DNA of 39,630 bases from Marmoricola sp. (GTDB lineage: Bacteria; Actinomycetota; Actinomycetes; Propionibacteriales; Nocardioidaceae), in the NCBI GenBank assembly GCA_025964795.1, contig JAOPYC010000064.1, positions 1-39,630 of the forward strand, written 5' to 3'. Shown one piece after another: positions 1 through 8,845 of this stretch. Positions within the stretch are counted from its first letter, which is position 1, and each line of letters starts with the position of its first letter. The position numbers and the translations under genes are program-made. The notes below the pieces were generated by a model. That model made no database searches. It had not been told where the DNA came from and was given only the letters and a program-made list of their open reading frames with translations.

Positions 1-4
1 GACA

Positions 5-66
5 TGAAGACCTCCTGGTCGAAGAGTGGTTCCTAGGTAGCTCCACTCCACATCGGGAGGTCTTCA
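5..66. repeat. 11-bp inverted repeat near the left edge
   Basis: TGAAGACCTCC at 5-15 is matched by its exact reverse complement GGAGGTCTTCA at 56-66, with a 40-nt loop. It could be a terminator-like hairpin or the edge of an insertion sequence whose body lies left of the window. No transposase is visible, so the origin cannot be decided here. Confidence 0.45.
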
Positions 67-229
67 CCCGTCTACAGACTCAGATCGATTCGTCGCACGA
101 TCTCGACCAACGTCCCTGGGCATCACACCTAGTGCAGCGTTTTGGGTCCGGGAGCCGCGCTCCGCCGCTCCGGTAGTCCTAGAGATGGTTCATACTGCGA
201 ACGTGTCAGCCTCGTCATAGGCCGGCTTC

Positions 230-303
230 GCGGACGTGGTGTAGTTGCAGCACGCTTCCCTTCCAGGGAAGGAGTCGAGGTTCAAATCCTCGCGTCCGCT
301 CCA
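230..303 (+). tRNA. tRNA-Gly (anticodon TCC), CCA encoded
   Basis: The cloverleaf can be folded by eye. Acceptor GCGGACG pairs with CGTCCGC, followed by T and an encoded CCA at 301-303. The D arm is closed by GTG/CAC. Anticodon stem CTTCC/GGAAG holds loop CTTCCAG with anticodon TCC after U33. T stem CGAGG/CCTCG encloses TTCAAAT. The 74-nt length is normal for tRNA-Gly. tRNA genes are frequent integration sites and a broken tyrosine recombinase lies 24 kb downstream, but I saw no second copy of the tRNA 3' end in this window. Confidence 0.93.
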
Positions 304-518
304 TGTGCCGTAGCGACGATCAGTAGTTTCGCGGAAACGGCCGCGGGCGGTGTCCCCACGAGCGGACCTGCCCATGTCTTTCCTCGCCCACGGTCACGCA
401 TGGCCGACAACGGCTGGGGTCCGGGCGAGACGCCCGCCGCTACCAATCGCTTTGGCGCACTCGTATATCCATCAAGATTGCCCATGTGTACGCAGACCCC
501 TGACTCTCCTTAATGTCG

Positions 519-872
519 CTAGGTCTCGTGGCAGGCATGGCCGTTACTGCCTTCGCGAAGTTTGTTCGCGAGAGAGACCTGTTGATCTCTCGACCCTCGC
601 GGCTCACACGGAGGTAGTCGCCCGGCACCCGGTAGCTGAAGGACAGCCCGTGGCCGTCTTGAACTCTTGCCTTGCACATCGTCTGATGCGATCCCAAACA
701 GTGTCGAAGTCCCTCCGAACATCTTGGCGGCAGTCGCCTCAGAAAGACGATCCCTTTCGCGTTTGGCTTTCGCGTCTGCGACCCAGCCGGCCGCGTCACA
801 CCACCGCCTGTAGGCGCCGGTTTCCGGATCTGTCCACGAACGGGGCGGGTAGGGGTCGGTGGCCAACCCCAC
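519..872 (-). CDS. Unrecognised short ORF, possibly a gene fragment
   Basis: The frame gives about 117 residues from a GTG at 872. Residues 1-65 have a natural protein-like composition: a PYPPRSW...DPETGAYRRWC stretch, then a charged helix (VADAKAKRERDRLSEATAAKM). The last 45 residues look like random GC-rich translation, so the original gene may have been truncated. The frame stays open upstream into the end of the neighbouring secreted-propeller gene, and no ribosome binding site is convincing. I do not recognise the family. It could be a remnant of the C-terminus of a larger protein, and it may not be expressed. Confidence 0.25.
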   Translation of the reverse strand: MGLATDPYPPRSWTDPETGAYRRWCDAAGWVADAKAKRERDRLSEATAAKMFGGTSTLFGIASDDVQGKSSRRPRAVLQLPGAGRLPPCEPRGSRDQQVSLANKLREGSNGHACHET

Positions 873-895
873 TCGAGGGAAGCTGAGGGCCAGGA

Positions 896-1936
896 TCAGC
901 GGACGCCGCCCCAGGCAGGTCGGAACTCGAAGCGGTCGTCCTGAGACGCGGGGTGCTTGTGCTGACCGTTCCAACCCATGGTCCAGATGTCGCCTTGGAC
1001 CGTGGGTGGGGAGCTGGTGAAGTGCACGTACACGATGCTGCGGCTGTTGGGGGACCACGCAGGATTGAAGTCCTCGGCAGGCAGAGGCGATTGTGTGAGA
1101 TACCGGATCTTCCTCGTGCAGCGTGCCAACGATCCGCATGTAGCGGGGACGGTCGAGACCTGCTGACCATGGCCGAGTCCTGGGGGCGCGCCGTGACCGT
1201 AGGTCTCGAAGACGATGAGATCGTGACCGGGCCCGGTCCTGGCCGAGGAGACGCGAGGAAGGTCCGCGTCGAGCGCCCACGGGGTGATCTGACGGGGGTG
1301 GGTGCCGTTGAGGCGCTCGCGGAAGATCGCGGAGTGGCCGTCTTGGCGTCCGTGCAGCACGATCAGATAGCCGGCCGGCGCGAAGGTCGGGTATGTCTCC
1401 TCGGTGGTCGGGTTCAGCCCGGCGTAGGAGAAGCGCGTGTTGCGGTGCGTCCGCAGGTCGAACTTCCACAGGTTGGCCGAGGCCGCGTCACCGTTGCTGT
1501 TGAAGGGGCCCGAGACGCGGTCGTACAAGATGTTCCTCCCATCCGGCATCCACGAGGGCGTGTTGGTTCCGGCGCAGGGTGCGGAGCAGCCGAGGTCGAG
1601 CTGGTGTTCGCCGCGTCCATCGATCCCGATAATCCAGGCTTGAGAGGTGTCCGGGAGGTCGCGCTCGTAGAGGATGCTGCGCCCGTCCGGGGAGATCCGT
1701 GGATCGATGTCCTGCGTCCCGGCTGGTGGGTGGGTCAGAGGTACGACGCGGCCGCGTCGCGTGATGACGAGCCGGGCCGTGCCGGTCTCGAAGTCGTCGA
1801 ATCGCGACCAGACGAGGTACTGATGATGGCCACGATGATGGCGATGACTGGCTTCCCGCGCGGATGAGGAGAAGCTCGGGCTCGTGCCGGTGAGCAGAAG
1901 CAGGACCGCCGCGGTGATTGTGAACAGTCGGCGCAT
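896..1936 (-). CDS. Secreted TolB-like beta-propeller protein
   Basis: The protein has 346 residues. An N-terminal signal peptide (residues 1-26: two Arg, a Leu-rich core, then a Ser-rich cleavage region) implies export. A His-rich linker follows, then repeated WD40-like/PD40 blades: PRISPDGRSILYERD near residue 85, PSWMPDGRNILYDR near 130 and NPAWSPNSRSIVYVHF near 300. These Ser-Pro-(Asp/Asn)-Gly-(Arg/Lys) repeats are typical of TolB-type propellers, but there is no TolB N-terminal domain and no Pal/Tol neighbour. A GGAGG ribosome binding site about 8 nt upstream of the ATG supports the start. It appears monocistronic. The binding partner is unknown; an extracellular or cell-wall interaction role is inferred from the fold only. 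Confidence 0.85.
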   Translation of the reverse strand: MRRLFTITAAVLLLLTGTSPSFSSSAREASHRHHRGHHQYLVWSRFDDFETGTARLVITRRGRVVPLTHPPAGTQDIDPRISPDGRSILYERDLPDTSQAWIIGIDGRGEHQLDLGCSAPCAGTNTPSWMPDGRNILYDRVSGPFNSNGDAASANLWKFDLRTHRNTRFSYAGLNPTTEETYPTFAPAGYLIVLHGRQDGHSAIFRERLNGTHPRQITPWALDADLPRVSSARTGPGHDLIVFETYGHGAPPGLGHGQQVSTVPATCGSLARCTRKIRYLTQSPLPAEDFNPAWSPNSRSIVYVHFTSSPPTVQGDIWTMGWNGQHKHPASQDDRFEFRPAWGGVR

Positions 1937-2116
1937 GGCTGCGCCTCCAATCTCCCCCCACAGGCCGTTCTAGTCCCGGACGTCCGAGTACGACAACAGC
2001 TGCGCACCGAATGCAGTGCGGTGGTCTTCACCACCGAGTGTCTGCCTCAACCTTCGCAACACGAGGCGAAAGAGCCCATTCCACCGCGTGTAGCCCCACC
2101 GTGGAGCTGTTGGGAA

Positions 2117-2788
2117 TCAGTTTCGGGGAGCGGAGTCGCGGGTGGTTGCTGGCGGGTCACCAGCGATCTCGCGCGCCCACGCGGCGTGCTCACGGCGAGC
2201 CCACCGCAACGGCACCCGGCCGGTGCGCATCCCGGTCAGGGAGTGAGGGTCCTTGGCGGCCATCGCGATGTGACCGACGACCAGGAGTCCGACGGCGAGC
2301 GCGAACCAGTCGTGCACGAACGTAGCGCCGCTGCGCCACGGCAACGGCGCGAGGCTGGTGAAGTACATGACCACACCCGAGATCAGGAGTACGCCGATCG
2401 AGCCGGCGGACAGCGACGCGTTGAGCTTCTGACCGGCATTGAACTTTCCAACCTCGATGGTGCCGTCTCGACGCGCGCGTGATCGCAGCCAGGCCCAGTC
2501 CTGAGGCGCGAACCGGTTGAGCCGACGTGCGTCGTCGCGGTAGCCCCGGTTGAAGATCCCCACGGTCAGAGGGAGCGGTAGCGCGAAGCCGGAGTAGACG
2601 TGGATCTGCTCGACCAGGTAGCGGTGACCGACGAGGACGGCGATCGAGCCGTTGTAGAGAATCGCCGCGGTCAGAATGCAGATCGTCATGAAGATGGCGC
2701 TGAGCCAGTGCACCCAGCGTGAGCTGCGGCTGAATCGGTCGATCTGTTGTCCCGTCTCTGGCGGGACGGTGGTCTCAGGTGTGCTCAT
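2117..2788 (-). CDS. Cytochrome b561/FdoI-type membrane subunit, partner of the adjacent molybdoenzyme
   Basis: This is a b-type cytochrome of the Ni/Fe-hydrogenase or formate-dehydrogenase gamma family (about 223 residues). Hydrophobic segments carry histidines in typical heme-ligand positions: RWVHWLSAIF, EQIHVYSGF, ATFVHDWFA and VVGHIAM. The ATG at 2788 lies inside the end of the upstream molybdoenzyme gene (ATGAGCACACCTGA, 14-nt overlap in another frame), which suggests translational coupling. An in-frame ATG at 2833 would give a longer protein overlapping more deeply and is less likely. The pairing with a YedY-like oxidoreductase suggests that it passes electrons between the quinone pool and the exported molybdoenzyme, as MsrQ does for MsrP, but it belongs to a different membrane family from MsrQ. 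Confidence 0.85.
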   Translation of the reverse strand: MSTPETTVPPETGQQIDRFSRSSRWVHWLSAIFMTICILTAAILYNGSIAVLVGHRYLVEQIHVYSGFALPLPLTVGIFNRGYRDDARRLNRFAPQDWAWLRSRARRDGTIEVGKFNAGQKLNASLSAGSIGVLLISGVVMYFTSLAPLPWRSGATFVHDWFALAVGLLVVGHIAMAAKDPHSLTGMRTGRVPLRWARREHAAWAREIAGDPPATTRDSAPRN

Positions 2789-3557
2789 CGATGTCACGGC
2801 CGTTGGACTTGCCGACGAAACCGTCGACGTCATAGCCGCGGTTCTCCCAGTAGCCCGGGATCACCTGGTCGGTGACCTCGATGCCGGAGAGCCACTTCAC
2901 GCTCTTGTAGCCGTACATCGGAGCGACGTAGAGCCGCACTGGCCCGCCGTGGTTGTGGGTGACGTCGTCGCCGAGCATCTGCAGGGCGACGAGGACGTCG
3001 GGGACCCGCGCCTGGTCGAGGGTCAGGCTGTCGGTGTAGGTGCCGTCGAACGAGGTCAGTCGTAGCGCCCGTCCACTGGCCTTCACGCCGGCCCGGTCGA
3101 GGATCGTCGAGAGCCTCACCCCGCGCCAGTGCACCTGCGGAACCCGCCACCCGGTCACGCACTGGAAGTCGCGGACCAGCTCGGTCTGCGGCATCGCCTT
3201 GAGGTCGGCCAGCGTGAAGGTGGCTGGATGGTCGACCAGGCCGTTGACCGCGAGCCGGTAGGACCGGGCATCGCGCGTCGGTGCGCCGCGTGTGACGGAG
3301 TAGTAACGGAACGTGTCGCCGACGGGGAGCAGCGAGGTCAGCCCCGTCGGGTCATGGACCTGGATGGGTGCCAGGAACGAGCTCACGGCGCTCTGCGCGC
3401 GGGTGCCGGTGATGATCCCGAGAGTGCCGACCCCCAGAAGCCCGAGTGCGACTCGTCGGCCTACCGGACGTCCGGGGTCGGGTGGGTTTTGTTCGGTCGC
3501 GGTGGCGGTGTCGGCCGGCAGGGCCGGACCGGGACTGCGAATCCACCAACGTCGCAT
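2775..3557 (-). CDS. Sulfite-oxidase-fold molybdopterin oxidoreductase (YedY/MsrP-like)
   Basis: The protein has 260 residues. A twin-arginine plus hydrophobic segment (GRRVALGLLGVGTLGII, about residues 33-49) looks like an export signal or membrane anchor. The SUOX-fold molybdopterin domain follows: LAVNGLVDHPATFTLADLKAMP, then DFQCVTGWRVPQVHWRGVRL, in which Cys133 is the expected molybdenum ligand. NHGGPVRLYVAPMYGYKSVKWLSGI is the C-terminal signature. The reaction is not set by sequence; MsrP repairs methionine sulfoxide, but many actinobacterial homologues have unknown substrates. The start at 3557 has no ribosome binding site and a TACGTT box lies just upstream, so leaderless initiation is plausible. 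The stop overlaps the start of the cytochrome b gene. Confidence 0.88.
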   Translation of the reverse strand: MRRWWIRSPGPALPADTATATEQNPPDPGRPVGRRVALGLLGVGTLGIITGTRAQSAVSSFLAPIQVHDPTGLTSLLPVGDTFRYYSVTRGAPTRDARSYRLAVNGLVDHPATFTLADLKAMPQTELVRDFQCVTGWRVPQVHWRGVRLSTILDRAGVKASGRALRLTSFDGTYTDSLTLDQARVPDVLVALQMLGDDVTHNHGGPVRLYVAPMYGYKSVKWLSGIEVTDQVIPGYWENRGYDVDGFVGKSNGRDIDEHT

Positions 3558-3601
3558 GGATCAAACGTAACCGTCTGTCCCAGCGGGGTAGTTTGGCTGG
3601 T

Positions 3602-3805
3602 ATGAGTCGCATCGTGTCGTTGGTCATCGGCGTCGTACTTGCCCTGCTCGGCCTTCTCTGGATCCTGCAAGGCCTGGACCTGGTGGGCAGCGGCGGCATG
3701 AGCGGTCACGCCATCTGGGCCGTGATCGGCGTGATCGTCGCAGCGGTGGGTGTGGTCCTGGTGATCCGGACCCTTCGGACCCCGCCGGTTCGCGACGAAC
3801 TCTGA
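3602..3805 (+). CDS. Small two-helix membrane protein
   Basis: A 67-residue protein starting MSRIVSLVIG, with two hydrophobic helices (about residues 4-22 and 36-57) and a short charged C-terminus. It is divergent from the molybdoenzyme gene, with 44 bp between starts. A TAGTTT box at 3589-3594 sits 7 nt before the ATG, so the mRNA is probably leaderless; this decided the start over an upstream in-frame ATG at 3446 that runs back through the molybdoenzyme gene. The pattern GLLWILQGLDL resembles small actinobacterial integral membrane proteins of unknown function. I cannot assign a role. Confidence 0.7.
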   Translation: MSRIVSLVIGVVLALLGLLWILQGLDLVGSGGMSGHAIWAVIGVIVAAVGVVLVIRTLRTPPVRDEL

Positions 3806-5445
3806 CCGACGGTTCCACGGGTTGGGGTACGGCCCGAGCAGCACATAGGTGCCGCGACGTCTGGGGTGGCCGGAGTGGTCATCCGATGCCCTAGGACTGC
3901 GCCTTCTTCGTGGCTGCCGCGCTGGTAGTCACCGTGGAAGGTGGGGCGCTCGCACCGACGGGGGAGATGTGGTCGGTGGTCTCTGGGCGCATTTCGTGGA
4001 CCTTGCGGTGGGACGGCGGTAGGTGGTGCTTGGTGACCTGGGCGGGACGCGGGAGCAGGTGTCCCATTGGGTGTGAGTAGTCGGATGTGGTGTTCGGCTT
4101 GGCGGGCTGGGTCGTGGTCCCAGGTCTCAGCGGCATCGATGACCTCCAGGTTCAACATCCCTGGTGGGAGGGTGAGCCGGTCGCTGCAGTGTTCGATGTG
4201 CGGGATCCACTGATGTGGGGGAGTGCGGCGATCACCCGGGCGATATCGCGGGCGAGCCACAGACGGGCGGCGGCGTCGTCGAGGTCCCCGTTGGCGGTCC
4301 TGCCGGGTGAGCTCTGGCTGGCTCACAACGGAGCGGGGCAAGGTTGTGGCGAAGGACGCCGCGGACGTGGTCCGCGGACTGGTGGTCCTCGACTCGCGCC
4401 ACAAGCTGGTCCCGGGGTGGAAGCACCTGCGGGTGGTCGATCCCTGAACCACGCTGCCCACGAGGTCTCGCAGGGTCTCGCGGGGGAGGAGCTGGACTTC
4501 AGCGTTGAGAGTCGGGGGTGGCGCTCGGCCCCGTGAACCCTCGTCGCCCAGACCCGCAATGCCGGGGGTGTTGTGGGCAACGGGGTGAAGGCTGTCGCCC
4601 AGGCCCAGCTGGCGATCAGTCGGCCACAGCAGGGCTCTGAACTCGGGCTCCAGGAGGCAAGGTCGCTCCACGAGCTTCACCGCTTGTTGATGCACGCCGA
4701 TGCCCGGATTGCCTCAACCAGCGAACGTGGATTTCAAGAGAAGCTTGTACTTCGTCTCCGTCAAGGTTCCCCGTATGACGGACCGGCAGATCAACGGGGT
4801 CTTCCAGACGGCTCAACGCTGGGTGCCGATCACCCCATCGTTGGACACCGACCTGTTCCCTATTGTCCGAGGACAGCTGAGGCCGCAGCCGATCAGTCCT
4901 GCTGAGCCACGGGATGCGCGGACCGGTAGCCAGGCCTGTGAGAGTGCCACCTCCGATTTCAGCGTGGTGAGGGCCCGCGGCGCTTGTCTTTTGATAATCA
5001 GGATCCGGTTAGCCTCGTCCTCGAACCCAAGCAGAGGGAGACCGGCTGGTGGCTCAGCTTGTCATAACGCAACTCGTCGGTGATCCACCGGGAGATGAGC
5101 TCGATGAGGGCAAGGGAGAGGCCATCTCGCAGTCCTAGGATGAGATGAGACCGAGCGTCACGTGGCGACGGTGCGAGACCGGTCTATCCATCCGACGTTC
5201 CAGACAAGGAACGCGACCTGACGAACTGGCCTGCTCCATCGATCTGCGGTGTGGCTCACTATTGGGGCTGCGGCCCGTGGTCTCTACGCGAGGCGTGGCT
5301 CAAGAAGGGAGTGCCAACTCGTAGTAGGGCCCAGTCACCATCCACCTGGGAACGCACCGTGCGACGCGTTCCAGCGGCTGGTCGGTGCCGGCCACGCGAC
5401 ACTAGAACTGACGCCTGACGTCTCAAGCCGGGCGAGCAGTGTGCA
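3806..5445. other. 1.6-kb stretch without an intact gene
   Basis: No frame here reads as a complete protein. Minus-strand pieces look once-coding, for example TLPPGMLNLEVIDAAETWDHD near 4100-4210, FEDEANRILIIKRQAPRALTTLKSEV near 4940-5020 and LALIELISRWITDELRYDKLS near 5050-5130. They lie in different frames and are interrupted, so they are probably remnants of inactivated genes. I cannot name the families. No RNA gene was recognised. Confidence 0.4.
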
Positions 5446-5495
5446 TGAACAACATGTTCAGTGACACTTGACAAGGCCGATTTCCTCAGTAGTCT
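5446..5495 (+). promoter_or_regulatory. Promoter/operator P1 of the monooxygenase operon
   Basis: TGAACA-ACA-TGTTCA (5446-5460) is a perfect 6-3-6 palindrome. It runs into TGTTCAGTGACA (5455-5466) and a consensus -35 box TTGACA (5468-5473). TAGTCT at 5490-5495, 16 nt later, is the best -10. ATGTTCAGTGACACTTGACA here matches ATGTGCAGTGACACTTGACA before the ABC importer at 19 of 20 positions. Confidence 0.65.
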
Positions 5496-5502
5496 CGAAC
5501 GT

Positions 5503-5973
5503 GTGCAAGAGGGACAGGCTTCGCGGCCGGAACGAGCGACGCGCAAGAGCGCAGAGGTGCTCGCCGAAGCCCTCTTGGACGCCTACAACCGCAGAGACGC
5601 GCAGGCGCTCCAAGACGTGTACCACGTTGACGCCATTCATGAAGACGCTGCCGAGGGCAGGTGTGCGACGGGCGCCGACGCAATCGTTGACGACTTCCGT
5701 GACTTCATCGCCCTTTTCCCAGACGCACACTGGGTGCTGGTCGACCTCATCGCTGACGAGCGGCGAGTTGCGATCGTCTACACGGTGACCGCCCATCTGG
5801 CCGGAGACCTAGCCCTGCGCTTCGGTGGCGACGATGAGCTGATGATCAACGTCGTGACGATCGCTCACGCACGCGATGGACGGATCGAGCGGACCACCAC
5901 GCACCGCCACTTGACAAACCTTCCGGCGCGAGATTCCAGGGCGCCGGAGCTCTTGCGCACCGGAGCGAGCTGA
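5503..5973 (+). CDS. SnoaL-like (NTF2-fold) protein
   Basis: First gene of the monooxygenase operon. The protein is about 156 residues with an NTF2/SnoaL-like core: AEALLDAYNRRDAQALQDVYHVDAIHED, then a central GADAIVDDFRDFIALFPDAHW and a beta-rich end. Such small cone-shaped domains act as isomerases, cyclases or dehydratases, or as binding accessories. A GTG at 5461 is in frame, but it lies inside the -35 region of promoter P1. The GTG at 5503 coincides with the predicted transcription start and is preferred, as a leaderless start. A 146-nt gap separates it from the monooxygenase gene. A role in handling an unstable hydroxylated intermediate is inferred from position only. Confidence 0.75.
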   Translation: MQEGQASRPERATRKSAEVLAEALLDAYNRRDAQALQDVYHVDAIHEDAAEGRCATGADAIVDDFRDFIALFPDAHWVLVDLIADERRVAIVYTVTAHLAGDLALRFGGDDELMINVVTIAHARDGRIERTTTHRHLTNLPARDSRAPELLRTGAS

Positions 5974-6119
5974 GCCGGCACGCCGATCTGGTCGTCGAAC
6001 ACCCGCGATCGCCCAACCTGCACATCGAACAACCAGAGCTTCTGCAGGGCTTCGTTCTTCACGCCCTAGGAGCGACCCGGCAACGGACAACCAGAAATCG
6101 AACGAATCAAGGAGACGAA

Positions 6120-7628
6120 GTGACCGTCGAGCACCGTACCGAGCAAAGCGCCGGCATCTATGGACTGAAGCTGCCCGCAGGTGTCGGCACAGACCGCTTC
6201 CTTTTGACGCGCGACGAGTTTCTGGAGTCGCTACGTGACGGGCGTCGGATCCTCGCCTCCGACGGAACGTACGTCGACGACGTCACCACTCACCCGCTCA
6301 CGCGGCAAGGGGTCCAGACCCTTGCTCGCTACTACGAGATGCAGCACGACCCCGCCTACGCCGACATCATGACCTTCGAGAGCGACGAGCTGGGCGGGCG
6401 CGCGTCCGTTGCGTGGAAGGTTCCGCGCAAGAAGGACGACCTGCTGGCCCGGCGTGTCTTGCTCGAACTCTCGACCAAACTGACGCTCGGTACTTTCGGA
6501 CGCCCGCCGGACTACGGTCCCGTCCAGGCCGCCGGACTGCTGCAGATCATCGACCGGATCGAATCGCAGGGAAGCGATTGGGCCGAGCACGTCCGCGCGT
6601 TCGCGACCGATGGGCTTCGCCACAACCTGATGAGCACCGACCTGCTCGCAGATGTCCAGTCAGACCGCAACATCCCTGTAAGCGACAAGCCCGGACGTCT
6701 GCGAATCGTCAGCGAGGACGAGAGCGGAATCGTCATCCGCGGCGCCAAGCCCTGCAACTCGATCGCAGTTCAGGGACACGTCGGCTCGATCCTCACTCTG
6801 CTCAGCCCGGGCATCAACCTGGACTCCGCAATCCTGGCAGTTGTCGGTGCGAACACGCCGGGACTGACCTTCATCCCCCGCGAGTCCACGTTGCGCTCCG
6901 GTTCGGGATGGGATCGCCCCGTGAGTCGACACGTGGGCGACGAAGTCGACGCCATGATGGTCTTCGAAGACGTCTTCCTTCCGAAGCAGCAGGTCTTCAG
7001 CGTGCGCAACGAAGCGATCCTGAGCACCTACTATGAGCGTGGCGCCCTGCCGCAGTGGCACATCCTGGCGCGCCTGGCATACCGGGCGCGGATCCTCGTG
7101 GGCGTGGCCGACATGGTCGTCAGCGTCCTGGGCACAGATCGCATCCCGCAGGTCCGCGACGCCGTGGCCGACATGGTCGCGTACTCGAAGACCGTTCAGG
7201 CCTTCGTCATCGCCGCCGAAGACACGGGGCACGTTCAGAACGGCGTATTCGTTCCGAACATGGAATTCCTCGCCCCCGGGCGTCTGTACGCGATCGGCAA
7301 CCTGGGCCGGATCATGGAGACGCTACGCGAAATCTGCGGCCAGGGAATGATCTCGCGCTTCACCGAGAAGCAGTTCTCCGACGAGCGGTTCGGCCGCTAC
7401 CTGGAGGAGTTCCTGCCCGGGACGGGCGTCGGCGCAGCGGAGAAGAACCAGCTGTTCAACTTTGTCTGGGAGCTCACCTGCGGCGAGCAGGCAATGCGCG
7501 CCGGCCTCTTCGAGAACCTCAACGCTACGCCGCCAGGCGCGCTGCGCGCATTCATCTACCGCAGCGACCGCTCGACGTGGGCCGATCCCGTGAGGGAGAT
7601 CCTTGCGCGCGACGTGAGTGGGTCGTGA
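6120..7628 (+). CDS. HpaB-family FADH2-dependent monooxygenase (oxygenase component)
   Basis: A 502-residue protein of the 4-hydroxyphenylacetate 3-monooxygenase/pyrrole-2-carboxylate monooxygenase family. It has the acyl-CoA-dehydrogenase fold and uses reduced flavin delivered by a separate reductase. Family marks are SLRDGRRI...VDDVTTHP near residues 37-57, LGTFGRPPDYGP near 123-134 (family GRSPDY), a FAD-contact region TPGLTFIPREST, and VFEDVFLPKQQVF near 280-292. GGAGA upstream sets the GTG start. Its stop overlaps the next start (GTGA). The flavin reductase is encoded about 3.1 kb downstream under a matching promoter. The substrate is not given by sequence. The downstream amide and imide hydrolases argue for a nitrogenous ring or an amide-bearing aromatic rather than plain 4-hydroxyphenylacetate. 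Confidence 0.9.
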   Translation: MTVEHRTEQSAGIYGLKLPAGVGTDRFLLTRDEFLESLRDGRRILASDGTYVDDVTTHPLTRQGVQTLARYYEMQHDPAYADIMTFESDELGGRASVAWKVPRKKDDLLARRVLLELSTKLTLGTFGRPPDYGPVQAAGLLQIIDRIESQGSDWAEHVRAFATDGLRHNLMSTDLLADVQSDRNIPVSDKPGRLRIVSEDESGIVIRGAKPCNSIAVQGHVGSILTLLSPGINLDSAILAVVGANTPGLTFIPRESTLRSGSGWDRPVSRHVGDEVDAMMVFEDVFLPKQQVFSVRNEAILSTYYERGALPQWHILARLAYRARILVGVADMVVSVLGTDRIPQVRDAVADMVAYSKTVQAFVIAAEDTGHVQNGVFVPNMEFLAPGRLYAIGNLGRIMETLREICGQGMISRFTEKQFSDERFGRYLEEFLPGTGVGAAEKNQLFNFVWELTCGEQAMRAGLFENLNATPPGALRAFIYRSDRSTWADPVREILARDVSGS

Positions 7629-8845
7629 AGGGTTTGAAGTTTGATGAGGTCGTCGCACTAGCCCAGCAACTGGTTCGCATTCCGAGCCCCAACCCTGAGG
7701 GGGACACGGCACAGGTCGCTTCCTTCGTGCGCTCCTATCTCGAGCGAGCCGGCATCGAGTCGGAGTGGATCGAGCCGCACCCGGGGCGCGTCAACATTGT
7801 CAGCACGCTGGTCGGCCGCGACCCCGGCCCGCACATCGTTCTCAATGCTCATCTCGATGTCTTTCCGGTGGAGACGGAAGAGGGTTGGTCAGACGATCCC
7901 CTGAGTGGAGTCGTTCGTGACAGCCGGCTCTGGGGTCGTGGCGCAAATGACATGAAGGCCGGGGCTGCCGTCTTCATCGAGTTGTTCAGGTCGATCGCCG
8001 AGCAGGGTTCGGCGTTGTGCGGCAGGCTGACGCTCATGCTTGTGTGCGACGAGGAGTCGTTCGGCGAGTATGGGTCTCGCTGGCTGCTGGCGAACCGCGC
8101 AGACCTAGCCGGCGACGTCCTGCTTTCCACTGAACCCGGCGGCCTCGGCCTCGTGCGCACAGCCGAACGAGGGATGGTGTGGGCAGAGGTCAAGTTCACA
8201 GGCAGGGGTGGGCACGGCGCTCATCCCGTACGCGAAGTGAACGCACTTGCTCGAGCTCGCCGCTTCATGGACGCCGTCGACGCGACGGTTGCCGCTGACG
8301 GTGTGGACGCCGAAACCTTCCTCGTTCCGCACCACCAGCAGGAACGTTACGACCAGAACATGGGCAAAGGGGCGTACGACCACGTTCGCGCTGTGACGGC
8401 GAACTTCGGCGAGGTAACTGCGGGGGTCAAGATCAACATGCAACCAGCGGCCGCCATGGTGAAGGTTGACGTGCGGGTCCCGCCAGGCTTGTCCTCGGAA
8501 GAGCGGCTGCAACGACTCCGTGACATCGCTGCAGACCTCGAGGGCGAGATCTCGGTCCTGAACTTCATCGAACCCAACGTCACGGGGTCCGAGCTGAAGT
8601 ACGTCTCCATCTTCCGCGACATCGTCGACAACCGTGGGGGTCAGGCAGCCGTTACCGGACCCTCCCCGGGGTGCAGTGACGCTCGTCTGTGGCGGGAGAT
8701 GGGTGTTCCCGCCATCAGCTACGGGCCGTACCCGCACGGGATGGGCGGCGTCGATGAGTACTGCGAACTGTCTGAACTCGAGGTAGTCGCACAAGTGCAC
8801 CAGGAATTCGTCACGAAAGTGCTGCTGACTGGAGGGAACGCATGA
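7625..8845 (+). CDS. M20-family metallohydrolase (ArgE/DapE-like)
   Basis: A 406-residue zinc amidohydrolase/peptidase of the ArgE/DapE/carboxypeptidase G2 type. The metal and catalytic motifs are in order: NAHLDVFP (His-x-Asp), GRGANDMKAG (bridging Asp), LVCDEESFGEYGS (catalytic Glu pair), LSTEPGG, and a late HGMGGVDEY histidine. The lid/dimerisation region begins at GRGGHGAHP. The GTG start overlaps the monooxygenase TGA, and the stop overlaps the next ATG, so the three genes are tightly coupled. Members cleave N-acyl, N-carbamoyl or dipeptide amide bonds. In this operon it probably removes an acyl or amino-acid group, or opens an amide made in the pathway. Confidence 0.88.
   Translation: MKGLKFDEVVALAQQLVRIPSPNPEGDTAQVASFVRSYLERAGIESEWIEPHPGRVNIVSTLVGRDPGPHIVLNAHLDVFPVETEEGWSDDPLSGVVRDSRLWGRGANDMKAGAAVFIELFRSIAEQGSALCGRLTLMLVCDEESFGEYGSRWLLANRADLAGDVLLSTEPGGLGLVRTAERGMVWAEVKFTGRGGHGAHPVREVNALARARRFMDAVDATVAADGVDAETFLVPHHQQERYDQNMGKGAYDHVRAVTANFGEVTAGVKINMQPAAAMVKVDVRVPPGLSSEERLQRLRDIAADLEGEISVLNFIEPNVTGSELKYVSIFRDIVDNRGGQAAVTGPSPGCSDARLWREMGVPAISYGPYPHGMGGVDEYCELSELEVVAQVHQEFVTKVLLTGGNA

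Noticed and set aside
953..1867. 304-codon plus-strand open frame
   Set aside because: It is antisense to the TolB-like gene, which has a signal peptide, ribosome binding site and propeller repeats; the plus-strand translation has no domain and is a GC-driven shadow.
3706..4695. 329-codon minus-strand open frame
   Set aside because: It overlaps the small membrane protein and its translation is mostly Pro/Arg/Thr-rich. Only short pieces look once-coding, so it is treated as part of the decayed stretch.
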